Assembly (NCBI GenBank): GCA_021782995.1 | Contig: JAJXUI010000003.1 | Span: 53,568-117,567, forward strand | DNA from: Pseudomonadota bacterium | GTDB taxonomy: Bacteria > Pseudomonadota > Gammaproteobacteria > Burkholderiales > Gallionellaceae | DNA length: 64,000 nt | Reading direction: 5' to 3' | In this document: positions 10,401-19,165 of the stretch, piece after piece | Layout of the letters: each line of letters opens with the position of its first letter | Position numbering within the stretch: position 1 is the first letter of the stretch | Notes under the pieces: generated by a model | Told to the model about the DNA's origin: nothing | The model's database searches: none | The model's input: only the letters and a program-made list of their open reading frames with translations | Program-made: the position numbers and the translations under genes

Positions 10401-10678
10401 TCATTACGGATGAAACCATGCCGGAGCTTACCGGACTGGATTTGGCAAAGCAGATACATAGCCGCACACCTGGCCTGCCCATCATTCTGTGTACCGGTTA
10501 TAGTGAACGCATCACGCCTGAAGCAGTGGAAAATGCAGGGATTGCATTTACGATGACGAAGCCCTTGAAGGTGTCGTTATTGCTTGCAAAAATACACGAA
10601 CTTATGAGCAGAAGTCATGCCGGTATGGGCGATTACCTGAACCGGCCTGGCGGCGGAAGCGAAAGTACTACAGGATAA
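7475..10678 (+). CDS. hybrid histidine kinase HPt-REC-REC-PAS-PAS-HisKA-HATPase-REC
   Basis: A 1067-residue soluble phosphorelay protein with no membrane segment. In order: an N-terminal HPt (His in AAHNLSGSGGTF, about 60), a first receiver (about 135-255) in which the phospho-acceptor Asp is Glu (AILMEMSLP), a second receiver (about 265-385, intact LLLDVNMPG), two PAS domains (about 410-535 and 540-660), HisKA (SGVAHDFNNILGG), an ATPase domain (DNGSGIPPEI, GTGMGLAVV) and a C-terminal receiver (VITDETMPELTG). A CASCH motif in the ATPase domain is a feature of this kinase subgroup, not a heme site. Its position after a CheY-like gene suggests a role in motility or chemotaxis. Confidence 0.9.
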   Translation: MSEQPDLSGKQAFAERLSVMRSEYVRNLPGKLSSMQYAWDAIQHKTASSETIDSLYWAAHNLSGSGGTFGFPDITATSRSLLAALMDFKHAGYRLDVESAAQIGKALNALGIAIRREVVNGNLQAVTLIDDSGNERGHEMRRQVYLVDSDSEFAYRIAEKLQNYGYAVRIFEGTAEFEVMVASGRPDAILMEMSLPSGAFAGADCILRHKESLDGIPVIFLSRRDDLESRLHAARAGSYHYFVKPVDMPLLHQKLDWVTKFWGKPEYKVLLVDDDEYLTGVYKSIFEAAGITVSLLNDPALVIGKMQQDMPDLILLDVNMPGINGLELGSVIRQFEAFMHIPIVFLTADVNMDKRLAAMHLGGDDFLGKGVAPAFLIEVVRTRIEKSRNLKSGEQQIKKLIHEYENLRKAQDNHSMICTIDPAGNMTDVNDRMCSSTGYTRAELLNKSFRMLGSEVNPASFYDRMWDILCQGKVWQGQIQKRTKSGQPLWLDVTTTPIQDGFGTIEKFISIRTDITKLKALELGLREERERLTLAMEATNTGLWEWNIAENATYYSERCRKLLNMSPEVDISWPELIHPDDFDVAVEQLVRHIIGEVGMYTSEHRKINADGGWDWVLESGKVVETDEQGEIVRMIGTMQIINARKALEAIQEQLSRQLLQSSKMEAIGQLTSGVAHDFNNILGGMLGYVELSTGLLGRDNPNLDKLQRYLGEIQSAGTRAKELVEQMLVFSRLLPEAEEQAQPVTRVLPVVKEVINLLISTIPATIKLSFHLPEEDLRTAIQPVHLHQILLNLGINARDAIGKYGEIDIKVGKSEISGLECASCHQRFTGKFIELIVKDNGSGIPPEILNKIFDPFFTTKSADKGTGMGLAVVSSVVHPLGGHIRVETEPGRGSMFRIYLLEAEGGLGESLQGSGESEMEVPGLTGVRILLVDDEHTMAAMLKELLSINGAEVSAFTDSGAALREYLLRPDEFDLVITDETMPELTGLDLAKQIHSRTPGLPIILCTGYSERITPEAVENAGIAFTMTKPLKVSLLLAKIHELMSRSHAGMGDYLNRPGGGSESTTG

Positions 10679-10730
10679 TAAGTAAACTCGGGTAACGGCA
10701 GAGATCGGCACCCGCGCGGAGGAGAGAACC

Positions 10731-13700
10731 ATGCATTCAGGCATCATCCCATCGTACAAGACTGCCTTGAAACCCATGATGGGAGTAATTTTATTCCTGG
10801 CTGCCATACTAGTCTTTTTCTGGCTCGCACCGGCAATTCAGGGTGTCAAGGGGATCGCCGGATATCCGCCATTGCATACGATACTGGAGCTGTTTGCAGT
10901 TATAGTCTGCTTGCAGGTGTTTTCCGTTGGCTGGTTTGCTCACGGTAGCGTTCAGTACAAAAACCTTGTTCTGCTTGCCACTACATTTCTGGGCGTAGGA
11001 TTGCTGGATGTGATGCATGCGCTTTCCATCCGGGGCATGCCGGATTTCATTACTTCCAATGGTACGGAAAAAGCCATTTTCTTCTGGACTGCGGCGAGAT
11101 TTTTTTCTGCACTGGGCTTGCTTGCCATTTCCATCCTCCCCTGGCGTCCGCTATCTGGCCAGATCAAGCGGTGGAGGTCGCTGGCTGCAATGCTGGCGGT
11201 CGTGTTGCTGGTGATCTGGTCGGGTTTGTACCATCTGGACTGGTTTCCGCACACATTTATTCATGGCCAGGGATTGACCACCATCAAAGTGAGCCTGGAG
11301 TATGTTCTGGTAGCCATGTTTTTGCTGGCTGCCTTGAGATTATTCATGCTGATGCGAGAAAAGCAGCCCTTCGATGTGGTTGGGCTGTTTACTGCTAGCA
11401 TCATCATGGCCTTCAGCGAGCTGTTTTTTACGCTTTATTCCGATACTGCCGATATTTTCATGATCCTTGGCCATGTATATAAAGTCATCGCATACATATT
11501 CATTTATAAAAGCTTGTTCCTTTACAACGTCAGCTATCCCTATAGACGTTTGCAGGAAGCCAATATTTTGCTGGAGCAGCAGATTGCTGACAGGATTCGT
11601 GCTGAAGACCGGCAGCGAATCTCGGAGCTGAATTTCCGTCAGTTGATCGAACTTTCACCTTTGCCAATCAGTGTCAGGGATGCAAATGGAAAACTCAAAT
11701 TCATCAATCGCAGGTTTATCGAGATATTCGGTTATGAATTTGAGGATATTGAGAGCAGGGCGCAGTGGCGTCTGAAGGCATTTCCGGATGCGGCGTATCG
11801 GGCAGAAGTGGATATTGGCTGGAAAAGGTTGCAAGCAGCTGCAGTTGTGAATAACGGGCTGATGGGCAGTAAGGAGTATGAAATTACCTGCAAGGATGGG
11901 AAAGAGCGTGTCGTACAGACGACCGGTTCGGTGCTTGGAGGTATTGAGTTCGTGATTTTCAATGATCAGACCGAGCAACGCGCTGCGGAAATTCAGACGC
12001 GGACCCTCTGGACGGCAATCGAACAGAGTCCCCTATCCATCGTGATCTGTAATCTTGAGGGAAATATCACTTACGTAAATCCGCACTTTGTTTCCCTTAC
12101 GGGATATAGCCCTCAGGAAGTGCTGGGGAAAAATATGAACATCCTGAAATCAGGTTCGACGGCTACCTCAACATATACGGAATTGTGGCAGAAGATTACG
12201 CGGGGCGAAAATTGGCAGGGTGAGTTGTGCAATCGCAAAAAAAATGGTGAGTATTACTGGGAAAATGTTCATATTGCGCCTGTCAGGGGGGGAGATGATC
12301 AGGTGAACAACTTTGTAGGGATCCAGCTTGATATTACCCAGCGCAAATTGATAGAAGACGAGCTGCGCAAGTCGAATGAGATGCTGGAGTCGCGAGTGCT
12401 TGAGAGAACGCATGAGCTGCAGCTGGCCAAAAAGGATGCGGAAGCTGCGAGTGAAGCGAAGAGCAGTTTTCTGGCCAATATGAGCCATGAGATACGAACT
12501 CCGTTAAATAGCATCATAGGCATGACTCATCTTGTGCTGAGAGGACAGCTTGCGCAAAAGGAGCGTGAATATATCACCAATATCCATCATGTATCGCAGC
12601 ACTTGCTTAATGTAATCAATGACATACTTGATTTCTCAAAAATTGAGGCCGGTAAGATGACGTTGGAGTCGATTGATTTCCGGATGCAGGTTGTACTTGA
12701 TCATATCGAAAGGCAGGTAAGTGATGCGCTGATGCAGAAAAACCTGAAACTGACTTGCGAGGTTGACCCGGATTTGGAGGGCGTGTTGCGAGGAGACCCG
12801 TTGCGACTGGGGCAGGTGCTGTTGAACTACATCAGCAATGCAATCAAGTTTACCGAACGCGGAGAAATCGTGGTTCTTGCCAGACTGATCAAGGCGGATG
12901 AGAAGGGCTTGCTGGTACGATTTTCTGTAAAGGATACCGGGATAGGAATTTCACCAGCGCAGATCAAACAGTTGTTTCAGGTATTCCATCAGGCGGATGC
13001 ATCAACCACTCGCAAATTCGGCGGTACCGGGCTGGGGCTTGCCATATGCAAGAAAATTGCCGAAATGATGGGAGGTACATTGGGTGTGGAAAGCCAGCCT
13101 GGACAGGGGAGTGAATTCTGGTTTGAGCTATATCTGATCCGAGGCGAGGGAGAGGGAGCTTACCCTGATAACTTGCAGGAAGCAGAGCATTACAATCTTA
13201 AAGGCAAGCGCATTCTGCTGGTTGAGGATAATCTGTTTAACCAGAAAGTCGGAATGGAATTGCTGGATATCGTGGGGGCGGATGTAATCATCGCAAATAA
13301 CGGGCGTGAGGCAACCAGGATAATCGAGAGCGAGAGTTTTGATTGCGTACTAATGGATGTACAGATGCCTGTCATGGATGGCTTTGAGGCGACGCGCATC
13401 ATGCGTGGCAATCCGGCGCTCGCGACCTTACCGATCATAGCGATGACTGCAAATGTCGGGGTTGAGGATCAGCAACGTTGCTTACAGGCAGGCATGACGG
13501 ACTTCATCGCCAAACCCATACAGCCGAAAGTGATGTATGCAACGATTGCAAAACAGCTGGGGATAATACGCATTGCGATGGCAGAAAATGCTGTTTCGGC
13601 TTCTGCTTTGCCAAAAGATGTTTCCGGGCTGTCTGCAATCGATTTGTCTGTACTCGAAGATACCTGGGGAAATAACCGGCTCAAGGTGATCCAGTATGCA

Positions 13701-13958
13701 AAAATTTTTGCAGAAACTCTTGAAGAAAACCTCGGACAGATCGATTTGGCAATGGCGTCCAATGATATCCCGCGGATGACCCTGTTGGCGCATAGTTGTA
13801 AATCGGCCGCAAGAACAGTTGGCGCGAGGGAAATGGGAGACTTGTGCGAGCAACTGGAAAATTGCAAGTCACTGGATAAATTGCAGGAGGCGCGGTCACT
13901 GATGGAAAGAATGCGCCCGATCATGCTAAATATCCTCGTAGAAACATCTCGGCTATGA
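10731..13958 (+). CDS. membrane hybrid histidine kinase MASE3-PAS-PAS-HisKA-HATPase-REC-HPt
   Basis: A 1075-residue sensor kinase behind a strong ribosome binding site (ggaggagag). The first 270 residues form about seven or eight membrane helices resembling a MASE3 domain. Two PAS domains follow (about 295-415 and 420-545), then HisKA (SNMSHEIRTPLNSIIGM), an ATPase domain (GGTGLGLAICKKI), a receiver (VLMDVQMPVMDGF) and a C-terminal HPt (LLAHSCKSAARTVGA). The C-terminal half closely resembles the kinase at 50796-53435, so the two are probably paralogues. A short gap to the preceding kinase gene suggests cotranscription. Confidence 0.9.
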   Translation: MHSGIIPSYKTALKPMMGVILFLAAILVFFWLAPAIQGVKGIAGYPPLHTILELFAVIVCLQVFSVGWFAHGSVQYKNLVLLATTFLGVGLLDVMHALSIRGMPDFITSNGTEKAIFFWTAARFFSALGLLAISILPWRPLSGQIKRWRSLAAMLAVVLLVIWSGLYHLDWFPHTFIHGQGLTTIKVSLEYVLVAMFLLAALRLFMLMREKQPFDVVGLFTASIIMAFSELFFTLYSDTADIFMILGHVYKVIAYIFIYKSLFLYNVSYPYRRLQEANILLEQQIADRIRAEDRQRISELNFRQLIELSPLPISVRDANGKLKFINRRFIEIFGYEFEDIESRAQWRLKAFPDAAYRAEVDIGWKRLQAAAVVNNGLMGSKEYEITCKDGKERVVQTTGSVLGGIEFVIFNDQTEQRAAEIQTRTLWTAIEQSPLSIVICNLEGNITYVNPHFVSLTGYSPQEVLGKNMNILKSGSTATSTYTELWQKITRGENWQGELCNRKKNGEYYWENVHIAPVRGGDDQVNNFVGIQLDITQRKLIEDELRKSNEMLESRVLERTHELQLAKKDAEAASEAKSSFLANMSHEIRTPLNSIIGMTHLVLRGQLAQKEREYITNIHHVSQHLLNVINDILDFSKIEAGKMTLESIDFRMQVVLDHIERQVSDALMQKNLKLTCEVDPDLEGVLRGDPLRLGQVLLNYISNAIKFTERGEIVVLARLIKADEKGLLVRFSVKDTGIGISPAQIKQLFQVFHQADASTTRKFGGTGLGLAICKKIAEMMGGTLGVESQPGQGSEFWFELYLIRGEGEGAYPDNLQEAEHYNLKGKRILLVEDNLFNQKVGMELLDIVGADVIIANNGREATRIIESESFDCVLMDVQMPVMDGFEATRIMRGNPALATLPIIAMTANVGVEDQQRCLQAGMTDFIAKPIQPKVMYATIAKQLGIIRIAMAENAVSASALPKDVSGLSAIDLSVLEDTWGNNRLKVIQYAKIFAETLEENLGQIDLAMASNDIPRMTLLAHSCKSAARTVGAREMGDLCEQLENCKSLDKLQEARSLMERMRPIMLNILVETSRL

Positions 13959-14199
13959 ACTCAGTCATGAAGCCGCCGCCTGCTGAAAACGCATTCGTGA
14001 AAAGATGACAGGAAGCAAATGAGTTCGGTATTTCATGTCATGAAATTAATATTAATATAATCAATGACTTGAAATTTAAGGCTTGCCGTGAAATACAAGA
14101 GATATTATTGTAGTGTGTTGTATCTATTGAAAATAGATGTGTTTTCCGGTTGCCTGGGGTGGTATGGGTCGGCAAGCGATTTTGCGGACTTGTTCAGGG
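13959..14199. other. non-coding stretch upstream of the rpsU promoter
   Basis: No gene. It is AT-rich around 14045-14120. One clear structure is the palindrome ATTTCATG-t-CATGAAAT at 14030-14046, with perfect 8-bp arms, which looks like an operator for a dimeric regulator. Nothing links it to a particular regulator. Confidence 0.45.
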
Positions 14200-14228
14200 T
14201 TGTATCATGAGGGCGGGTTTGCTAGAAT
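14200..14228 (+). promoter_or_regulatory. sigma-70 promoter of rpsU
   Basis: TTGTAT at 14200-14205 and TAGAAT at 14223-14228 with a 17-base spacer and an extended TG before the -10 box. It lies about 40 bases upstream of rpsU and overlaps the terminator hairpin; the -10 box is in the hairpin loop. Confidence 0.65.
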
Positions 14229-14246
14229 CCCGCCCTCAAATTTTTT
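14208..14246 (+). terminator. terminator hairpin overlapping the rpsU promoter
   Basis: A perfect 10-bp stem (TGAGGGCGGG / CCCGCCCTCA) with an 11-base loop is followed by aaTTTTTT. It should stop transcripts from the upstream kinase gene. The start site for rpsU falls in or just past the 3' arm, so rpsU mRNA should not form the full hairpin. Confidence 0.75.
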
Positions 14247-14264
14247 GATAAGGTAGTCTGTCTG

Positions 14265-14477
14265 ATGACAACAATTCGTGTAAAAGAAAACGAGCCATTT
14301 GAAGTTGCAATGCGTCGTTTCAAGCGCTCCATCGAGAAAACCGGCCTGCTGACAGATCTGCGCGCCCGCGAATTCTACGAGAAACCCACTGCCGAGCGTA
14401 AGCGCAAGCTTGCTGCTGCAGTGAAACGCCACTACAAGCGTCTGCGTAGCCAGCTGTTGCCTCCAAAGTTGTACTGA
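14265..14477 (+). CDS. rpsU: 30S ribosomal protein S21
   Basis: A small basic ribosomal protein of 70 residues, full length, with the typical [20 protein letters not shown] start and a Lys/Arg-rich C-terminus ([10 protein letters not shown]). It is the first gene of the rpsU-yqeY-dnaG-rpoD cluster linking translation, replication priming and the main sigma factor. Confidence 0.98.
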   Translation: MTTIRVKENEPFEVAMRRFKRSIEKTGLLTDLRAREFYEKPTAERKRKLAAAVKRHYKRLRSQLLPPKLY

Positions 14478-14523
14478 TTTTCGCCCGATTGTTTGCTAGT
14501 AACGAACGCAAGCAGTGAAAGTC

Positions 14524-14973
14524 ATGGGCCTGAAACAGCAAATCAATGATGACATGAAAGCCGCCATGCGCGCCAAGGAAGGCGCGCGTCTGGCCGCTAT
14601 TCGTCTGGTTCTGGCTGCCGTGAAGCAGAAGGAAATCGATGAGCGTATAGCGCTTGATGATGCCGCTGTTCTCGCGGTGCTGGACAAGATGGTCAAGCAG
14701 CGACGCGACTCTATTGAGCAATTTGAAGCGGGCGGTCGTCAGGATCTGGCCGATAATGAAAAGTTCGAGCTGAGCGTGCTGCAGGGGTACATGCCGCAGC
14801 AGATGAGTGAGGCAGAGATAGATGCGGCTGTAACACATGCGATTGCTGCCAGTGGAGCAGGCGGCCCTCAGGATATGGGCAAGGTTATGGCTGTCCTCAA
14901 GCCCCAGCTATCCGGCCGTGCAGATATCAGCAAGGTTTCAGGCTTGGTCAAATCCAGACTGGCCAAATCGTAA
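14524..14973 (+). CDS. GatB/YqeY domain protein
   Basis: A 149-residue protein with the YqeY fold: MGLKQQINDDMKAAMRAKE, ALRQ-like RLVLAAVKQKEID, and the C-terminal helical part ending KVSGLVKSRLAKS. It resembles the C-terminal tRNA-binding domain of GatB, but its cellular job is not settled. It is commonly found between rpsU and dnaG in betaproteobacteria. The ATG at 14524 is preferred over the upstream GTG at 14515. Confidence 0.93.
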   Translation: MGLKQQINDDMKAAMRAKEGARLAAIRLVLAAVKQKEIDERIALDDAAVLAVLDKMVKQRRDSIEQFEAGGRQDLADNEKFELSVLQGYMPQQMSEAEIDAAVTHAIAASGAGGPQDMGKVMAVLKPQLSGRADISKVSGLVKSRLAKS

Positions 14974-15061
14974 TCGGGTCAAGCGTGATAATCGCTGTTC
15001 GGGCGTTTTCTCCTGATCTTTAGGGTTCGCGCGGAATTGGCCGCGAAGTCGCGGGGGCGGG

Positions 15062-16789
15062 GTGATTCCAAAAAGTTTTATTCAGGATTTGCTCAATCGT
15101 CTGGATATTATTGACGTAATCGAGCGCTATGTGCCGCTGAAGAAAGCAGGTGCAAATTATTCCGCTTGCTGTCCATTCCATAACGAAAAATCCCCCTCTT
15201 TTACCGTCAGTCCGGCCAAACAGTTTTATCATTGCTTTGGTTGTGGTGCACATGGTACGGCAATCACCTTCATGATGGAGCATGCCGGCATGGGCTTCGT
15301 GGAGGCGGTGGAAGAGCTGGCAAAGGGAGTCGGGATGGAGGTGCCGCGAGAAGCGCCACTTCCTGGGCAGCTGCAGAAAAAAGCGGCACCTGATCTTTAC
15401 GAAGTCATGTTGAGTGCGACCCGCTATTATCGGGAGCAACTCAAAAAATCCAGCCGTGCAATCGAATATCTTAAAGGCCGTGGACTATCAGGAGAAATTG
15501 TTGCGCGGTTTGGTATCGGGTATGCCCCGGATGGCTGGCAGAACCTGGAATCCATAACTGCCAATTACCAGGATAAGAGTCTGGTCGAAACCGGCCTGGT
15601 GATCGAGGGCGACAATGGCAAGCGGTATGACCGCTTTCGGGATCGCATCATGTTTCCGATCGTCAATTCCCGTGGACAAGTCATCGGTTTCGGCGGACGG
15701 GTGCTGGACAAAGGCGAGCCCAAGTACCTTAATTCACCTGAAACGCCCTTGTTCGAGAAAGGCCGTGAATTGTACGGGCTCTTCCAGGCGCAAAAACCCA
15801 TACGTAGCCAGCAGATGGTTGTCGTAGTGGAGGGCTATATGGATGTAGTGGCACTGGCCCAGCACGGCGTGGATTATGCCGTGGCAACGCTGGGAACGGC
15901 GACCACCCCATTTCATGTGCAGAAGCTGCTGCGCTTGACGGATCAGGTAGTTTTCTGCTTTGACGGGGATGCGGCGGGACAGCGTGCGGCGTGGCGCGCG
16001 ATGGAAAATGCCTTGCCGCATTTGCAGGATGGGAAACGACTTGGGTTCCTGTTTCTGCCGGTAGAACATGATCCTGATACCTATGTGCGTGAGTTTGGCA
16101 GGGAAGCGTTTGAATATGAATTGCATAATTCATTGCCACTGTCAGGATATTTGCTGCGAGAACTTTCGGCAAAGGTGAATTTGCAAACACAGGAAGGCCG
16201 CAGCAACCTGCTGGAACTCGCAAAGCCCTTGTTGCTGGCCATTTCCGCACCAGCACTTGCTTTGTTGTTGCGCAAAGAGGTGGCGGCTCTTGCAGGCATT
16301 TCAATTCATGAACTTGATTCGCTGTATGGGGTCAAATCAACAATTGCCATGCCGCGGCGTGAATTGCAGAAAGCCGCGAGACCAGCCGTCTCAAATATGC
16401 GCATTTTGTTGCGTTGTCTGTTGTTCAGGCCGGGATTGGCAAGAGAGCTGCCGGATAACTTGATGGCAGACGATGGGCTTGTAGCCGCCATTTTTGAAAT
16501 TCGGAGCTGGATATTTGCTCAGGATGAGGAGGTTACGTCTGCGGCCCTTTTCCAGTTTTTCCAGGGGACTGTGCATGAGTCGCTGGTGGTGGCCGAGCAG
16601 GCGGAAATCATCCAGTGGGGTGAAGCCTTTGATGTTCAGGCGGAATTTCAGGGGGTGCTGGGGAAGCTGGAAGATGAGGCGCGCAGGAAAAAATTCCATC
16701 AGTTGCAAGCCAAAATGGCCGGGAATGACATTAATATCTTGAGTGTCGAAGACAAGGCACTTTATCTGCAGTTATTGCGACGGAAGTGA
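15062..16789 (+). CDS. dnaG: DNA primase DnaG
   Basis: Synthesises RNA primers at the replication fork with DnaB. It starts at a GTG after a G-rich ribosome binding site and reads VIPKSFIQDLLNRLDI. The N-terminal zinc ribbon (CPFHNEKSPSFTV...FYHCFGCG) is intact. The TOPRIM core has VVVEGYMDVVAL and FCFDGDAAGQRA. The C-terminal helicase-interaction region is present. At 575 residues it is within the usual range. Confidence 0.97.
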   Translation: MIPKSFIQDLLNRLDIIDVIERYVPLKKAGANYSACCPFHNEKSPSFTVSPAKQFYHCFGCGAHGTAITFMMEHAGMGFVEAVEELAKGVGMEVPREAPLPGQLQKKAAPDLYEVMLSATRYYREQLKKSSRAIEYLKGRGLSGEIVARFGIGYAPDGWQNLESITANYQDKSLVETGLVIEGDNGKRYDRFRDRIMFPIVNSRGQVIGFGGRVLDKGEPKYLNSPETPLFEKGRELYGLFQAQKPIRSQQMVVVVEGYMDVVALAQHGVDYAVATLGTATTPFHVQKLLRLTDQVVFCFDGDAAGQRAAWRAMENALPHLQDGKRLGFLFLPVEHDPDTYVREFGREAFEYELHNSLPLSGYLLRELSAKVNLQTQEGRSNLLELAKPLLLAISAPALALLLRKEVAALAGISIHELDSLYGVKSTIAMPRRELQKAARPAVSNMRILLRCLLFRPGLARELPDNLMADDGLVAAIFEIRSWIFAQDEEVTSAALFQFFQGTVHESLVVAEQAEIIQWGEAFDVQAEFQGVLGKLEDEARRKKFHQLQAKMAGNDINILSVEDKALYLQLLRRK

Positions 16790-16916
16790 GGCGTGGGACT
16801 TTTGAAGTAAAGTCGGGTATAATCCGCGACCCGCCTCTGTGGCATATTTAATTATGTCGCATTGATTCAATACTTTATATATACTGGTTATTTAACTTAA
16901 CTGGGCATCCACTGAT

Positions 16917-18884
16917 ATGGCGACTCAGCAAGACAAAAAGAAAACTCCCGGCGGCAAGAAGTCGGCGTTGAATACGAAACTCGATGCAAATCTGCAGATT
17001 GCCGAGAATGCTTCTCCTTCGCAGATACATGATGTAGAGGAGCGGCGCACACGCCTTAAAGCACTGATCGTGCTTGGCAAGGAGCGTGGCTATCTGACGT
17101 ACGCGGAAATCAACGACCACCTGCCTGAAATGCTTGAGGTCGAGCAGATCGAAGGCGTGGTCAGCATGATCAACGACATGGGCATCACGGTAACCGATCA
17201 GGCGCCTGATGCGGAAAGCATGGTCATGACTGAAGGTGCCGTCGTGGTTGTGGACGAAGACGCTGTAGAAGCAGCTGAACAAGCACTCGCGGCATCCACT
17301 GTCGATTCCGAATTTGGCCGCACAACTGACCCTGTTCGCATGTATATGCGTGAAATGGGCACGGTGGGTCTGTTGACGCGTCAGGACGAAATCGTCATTG
17401 CCAAGCGGATCGAAGAAGGCCTGAAGCACATGATCCAGGCAGTTTCAGCCTGTCCGGCCACAATTGCGGAAATCCTCGCGCTGGTTGAGAAGGTGCGGCT
17501 GGATGAGATGCGTATTGATGAAGTCATTGACGGATTCATCGAGGAAGAAGATGAGGTCGTGGTCAATGAGGAGCCTTCAGAAGAAGTCAGCGATGAAGAA
17601 ATTGACGAGGATGAGGACGAGGAGTCCTCGGAAGATCGTGATGCACTTGTTGCAGCCAATCTGGAACAGCTCAAGGCCGATGCATTAGACCGATTTGCCG
17701 TTATAGCCGACCTCTTTGGCAAGATGGGCAAGGCCTATGAAAAGCACGGATATCGCAGCAAACAATACAACAAGCTGCAGGAGCAGATATCAGAAGACCT
17801 GATGCAGTTCCGTTTCTCTGCCAAACAGGTGGACAAACTGTGCGATACCATGCGCAGCCTGGTAGAGGAAGTGCGTCAGCATGAGCGCAGTATTCAGGAT
17901 TTGTGCGTAAACAAGGCAAAAATGCCCCGTCCGCACTTCATCAAGATGTTCGTGAACAATGAAGACAATCTGAACTGGATTGATGACGAGATTGCCTCGA
18001 AAAAAGCATATAGCGAAACCTTGTCGCGTTTCCAGGCTGCAATCGTCGATCAGCAGACCCGCATGCTGGAAGTGCAGAAGCGTGTTGGCATCCCGATCAA
18101 GGACTTGAAGGATATCAACAAGCAGATGACAAATGGCGAGGCCAAGGCGCGTCGCGCCAAGCGTGACATGATCGAAGCCAACCTGCGTCTGGTAATCTCC
18201 ATTGCGAAGAAATATACCAATCGCGGACTGCAGTTCCTTGACCTGATCCAGGAAGGTAATATCGGCTTGATGAAGGCAGTGGACAAGTTTGAATATCGTC
18301 GCGGATACAAGTTTTCAACTTATGCCACATGGTGGATACGCCAGGCGATTACGCGTTCAATTGCAGACCAGGCGCGCACCATCCGTATTCCGGTGCACAT
18401 GATTGAAACCATCAACAAGATGAACCGCATTTCCCGCCAGATACTACAGGAAACCGGCATAGAGGCTGATCCGGCGACGCTTGCTGTGAAAATGGACATG
18501 CCGGAAGACAAGATCCGCAAGATCCTGAAAATTGCCAAAGAGCCAATCTCGATGGAAACGCCGGTTGGTGACGATGACGATTCGCATCTGGGGGATTTCA
18601 TAGAAGACTCCAACAGCATGGCGCCAATCGAAGCTGCTGTATATGACAGTTTGAGAAATGTCACCAAGGACATACTTGACTCGTTGACTCCACGTGAAGC
18701 CAAAGTGTTGCGCATGAGGTTCGGTATCGAGATGAATACCGACCATACTCTGGAAGAAGTGGGCAAACAGTTTGACGTAACGCGTGAGCGCATTCGTCAG
18801 ATTGAAGCGAAGGCGCTGCGCAAGCTGCGTCATCCTTCTCGTTCAGAGAAACTGAAGAGCTTCCTCGACGGCGATAACAGTTAG
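16917..18884 (+). CDS. rpoD: RNA polymerase primary sigma factor RpoD (sigma-70)
   Basis: A 655-residue primary sigma factor. Region 1.1 is near the N-terminus ([19 protein letters not shown]), region 1.2 follows ([18 protein letters not shown]), and a very acidic stretch ([15 protein letters not shown] and following) interrupts the non-conserved region. Region 2 is exact ([20 protein letters not shown]), and region 4 ends with [17 protein letters not shown]. The 127 bases before the ATG contain a TATAAT at 16818-16823 without a clear -35 box. The stop lies 9 bases before the disrupted tRNA-Met gene. Confidence 0.98.
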   Translation: MATQQDKKKTPGGKKSALNTKLDANLQIAENASPSQIHDVEERRTRLKALIVLGKERGYLTYAEINDHLPEMLEVEQIEGVVSMINDMGITVTDQAPDAESMVMTEGAVVVVDEDAVEAAEQALAASTVDSEFGRTTDPVRMYMREMGTVGLLTRQDEIVIAKRIEEGLKHMIQAVSACPATIAEILALVEKVRLDEMRIDEVIDGFIEEEDEVVVNEEPSEEVSDEEIDEDEDEESSEDRDALVAANLEQLKADALDRFAVIADLFGKMGKAYEKHGYRSKQYNKLQEQISEDLMQFRFSAKQVDKLCDTMRSLVEEVRQHERSIQDLCVNKAKMPRPHFIKMFVNNEDNLNWIDDEIASKKAYSETLSRFQAAIVDQQTRMLEVQKRVGIPIKDLKDINKQMTNGEAKARRAKRDMIEANLRLVISIAKKYTNRGLQFLDLIQEGNIGLMKAVDKFEYRRGYKFSTYATWWIRQAITRSIADQARTIRIPVHMIETINKMNRISRQILQETGIEADPATLAVKMDMPEDKIRKILKIAKEPISMETPVGDDDDSHLGDFIEDSNSMAPIEAAVYDSLRNVTKDILDSLTPREAKVLRMRFGIEMNTDHTLEEVGKQFDVTRERIRQIEAKALRKLRHPSRSEKLKSFLDGDNS

Positions 18885-18893
18885 TGCTGTACC

Positions 18894-18933
18894 GGGACGT
18901 TAGCTCAGTCGGTTAGAGCAGAGGACTCATAAT
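18894..18933 (+). pseudogene. 5' half of host tRNA-Met(CAT), cut by element (attL)
   Basis: GGGACGT acceptor strand, D arm and the 5' anticodon strand GAGGA followed by CTCATAA are present. After ACTCATAAT the sequence no longer pairs. The matching 3' half, with TCCTT, T arm, ACGTCCC and CCA, lies at 27461-27497. Joined at the core, the two halves make a perfect 77-nt tRNA-Met. Confidence 0.93.
18925..18933 (+). repeat. attL core (ACTCATAAT)
   Basis: Left copy of the recombination core. It covers the anticodon loop with anticodon CAT. A further copy lies inside the element tRNA at 19085-19093. Confidence 0.85.
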
Positions 18934-19051
18934 ACATGGCGCAAACCTAACGGAATGCGCTAGAATGGCAGTAAAATCAATCGGTTGCAGCGTGTTTGTC
19001 TCGGTAGAGAAAAGCCACGTGTAATCGCTAAGTAACGGTTCAACGAGTAAC

Positions 19052-19130
19052 GGGCCGCTAGCTCATGCTTGGTTAGAGCAGCAGACTCATAATCTGTTGG
19101 TGCTGTGTTCGACTCACAGGCGGCCCACCA
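19052..19130 (+). tRNA. tRNA-Met(CAT) carried by the element
   Basis: A complete cloverleaf of 79 nt. The acceptor stem GGGCCGC/GCGGCCC is perfect, the D stem is GCTC/GAGC with an 11-base loop, the anticodon stem is GCAGA/TCTGT with loop CTCATAA, the T stem is CTGTG/CACAG with loop TTCGACT, and ACCA is encoded. It differs from the host tRNA in every stem except the D stem, so it is not a simple duplicate. It runs in the host tRNA's direction, 118 bases after attL, and has its own terminator. A tRNA-Ile2 (CAT, lysidine-modified) identity cannot be excluded from sequence alone. Confidence 0.93.
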
Positions 19131-19138
19131 AAACGAAG

Positions 19139-19165
19139 CCCCAGCCCTCACCGGCTGGGGTTTTT
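19139..19165 (+). terminator. terminator after element tRNA
   Basis: CCCCAGCC/GGCTGGGG, a perfect 8-bp stem followed by TTTTT, starting 8 bases after the tRNA CCA end. Confidence 0.88.
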
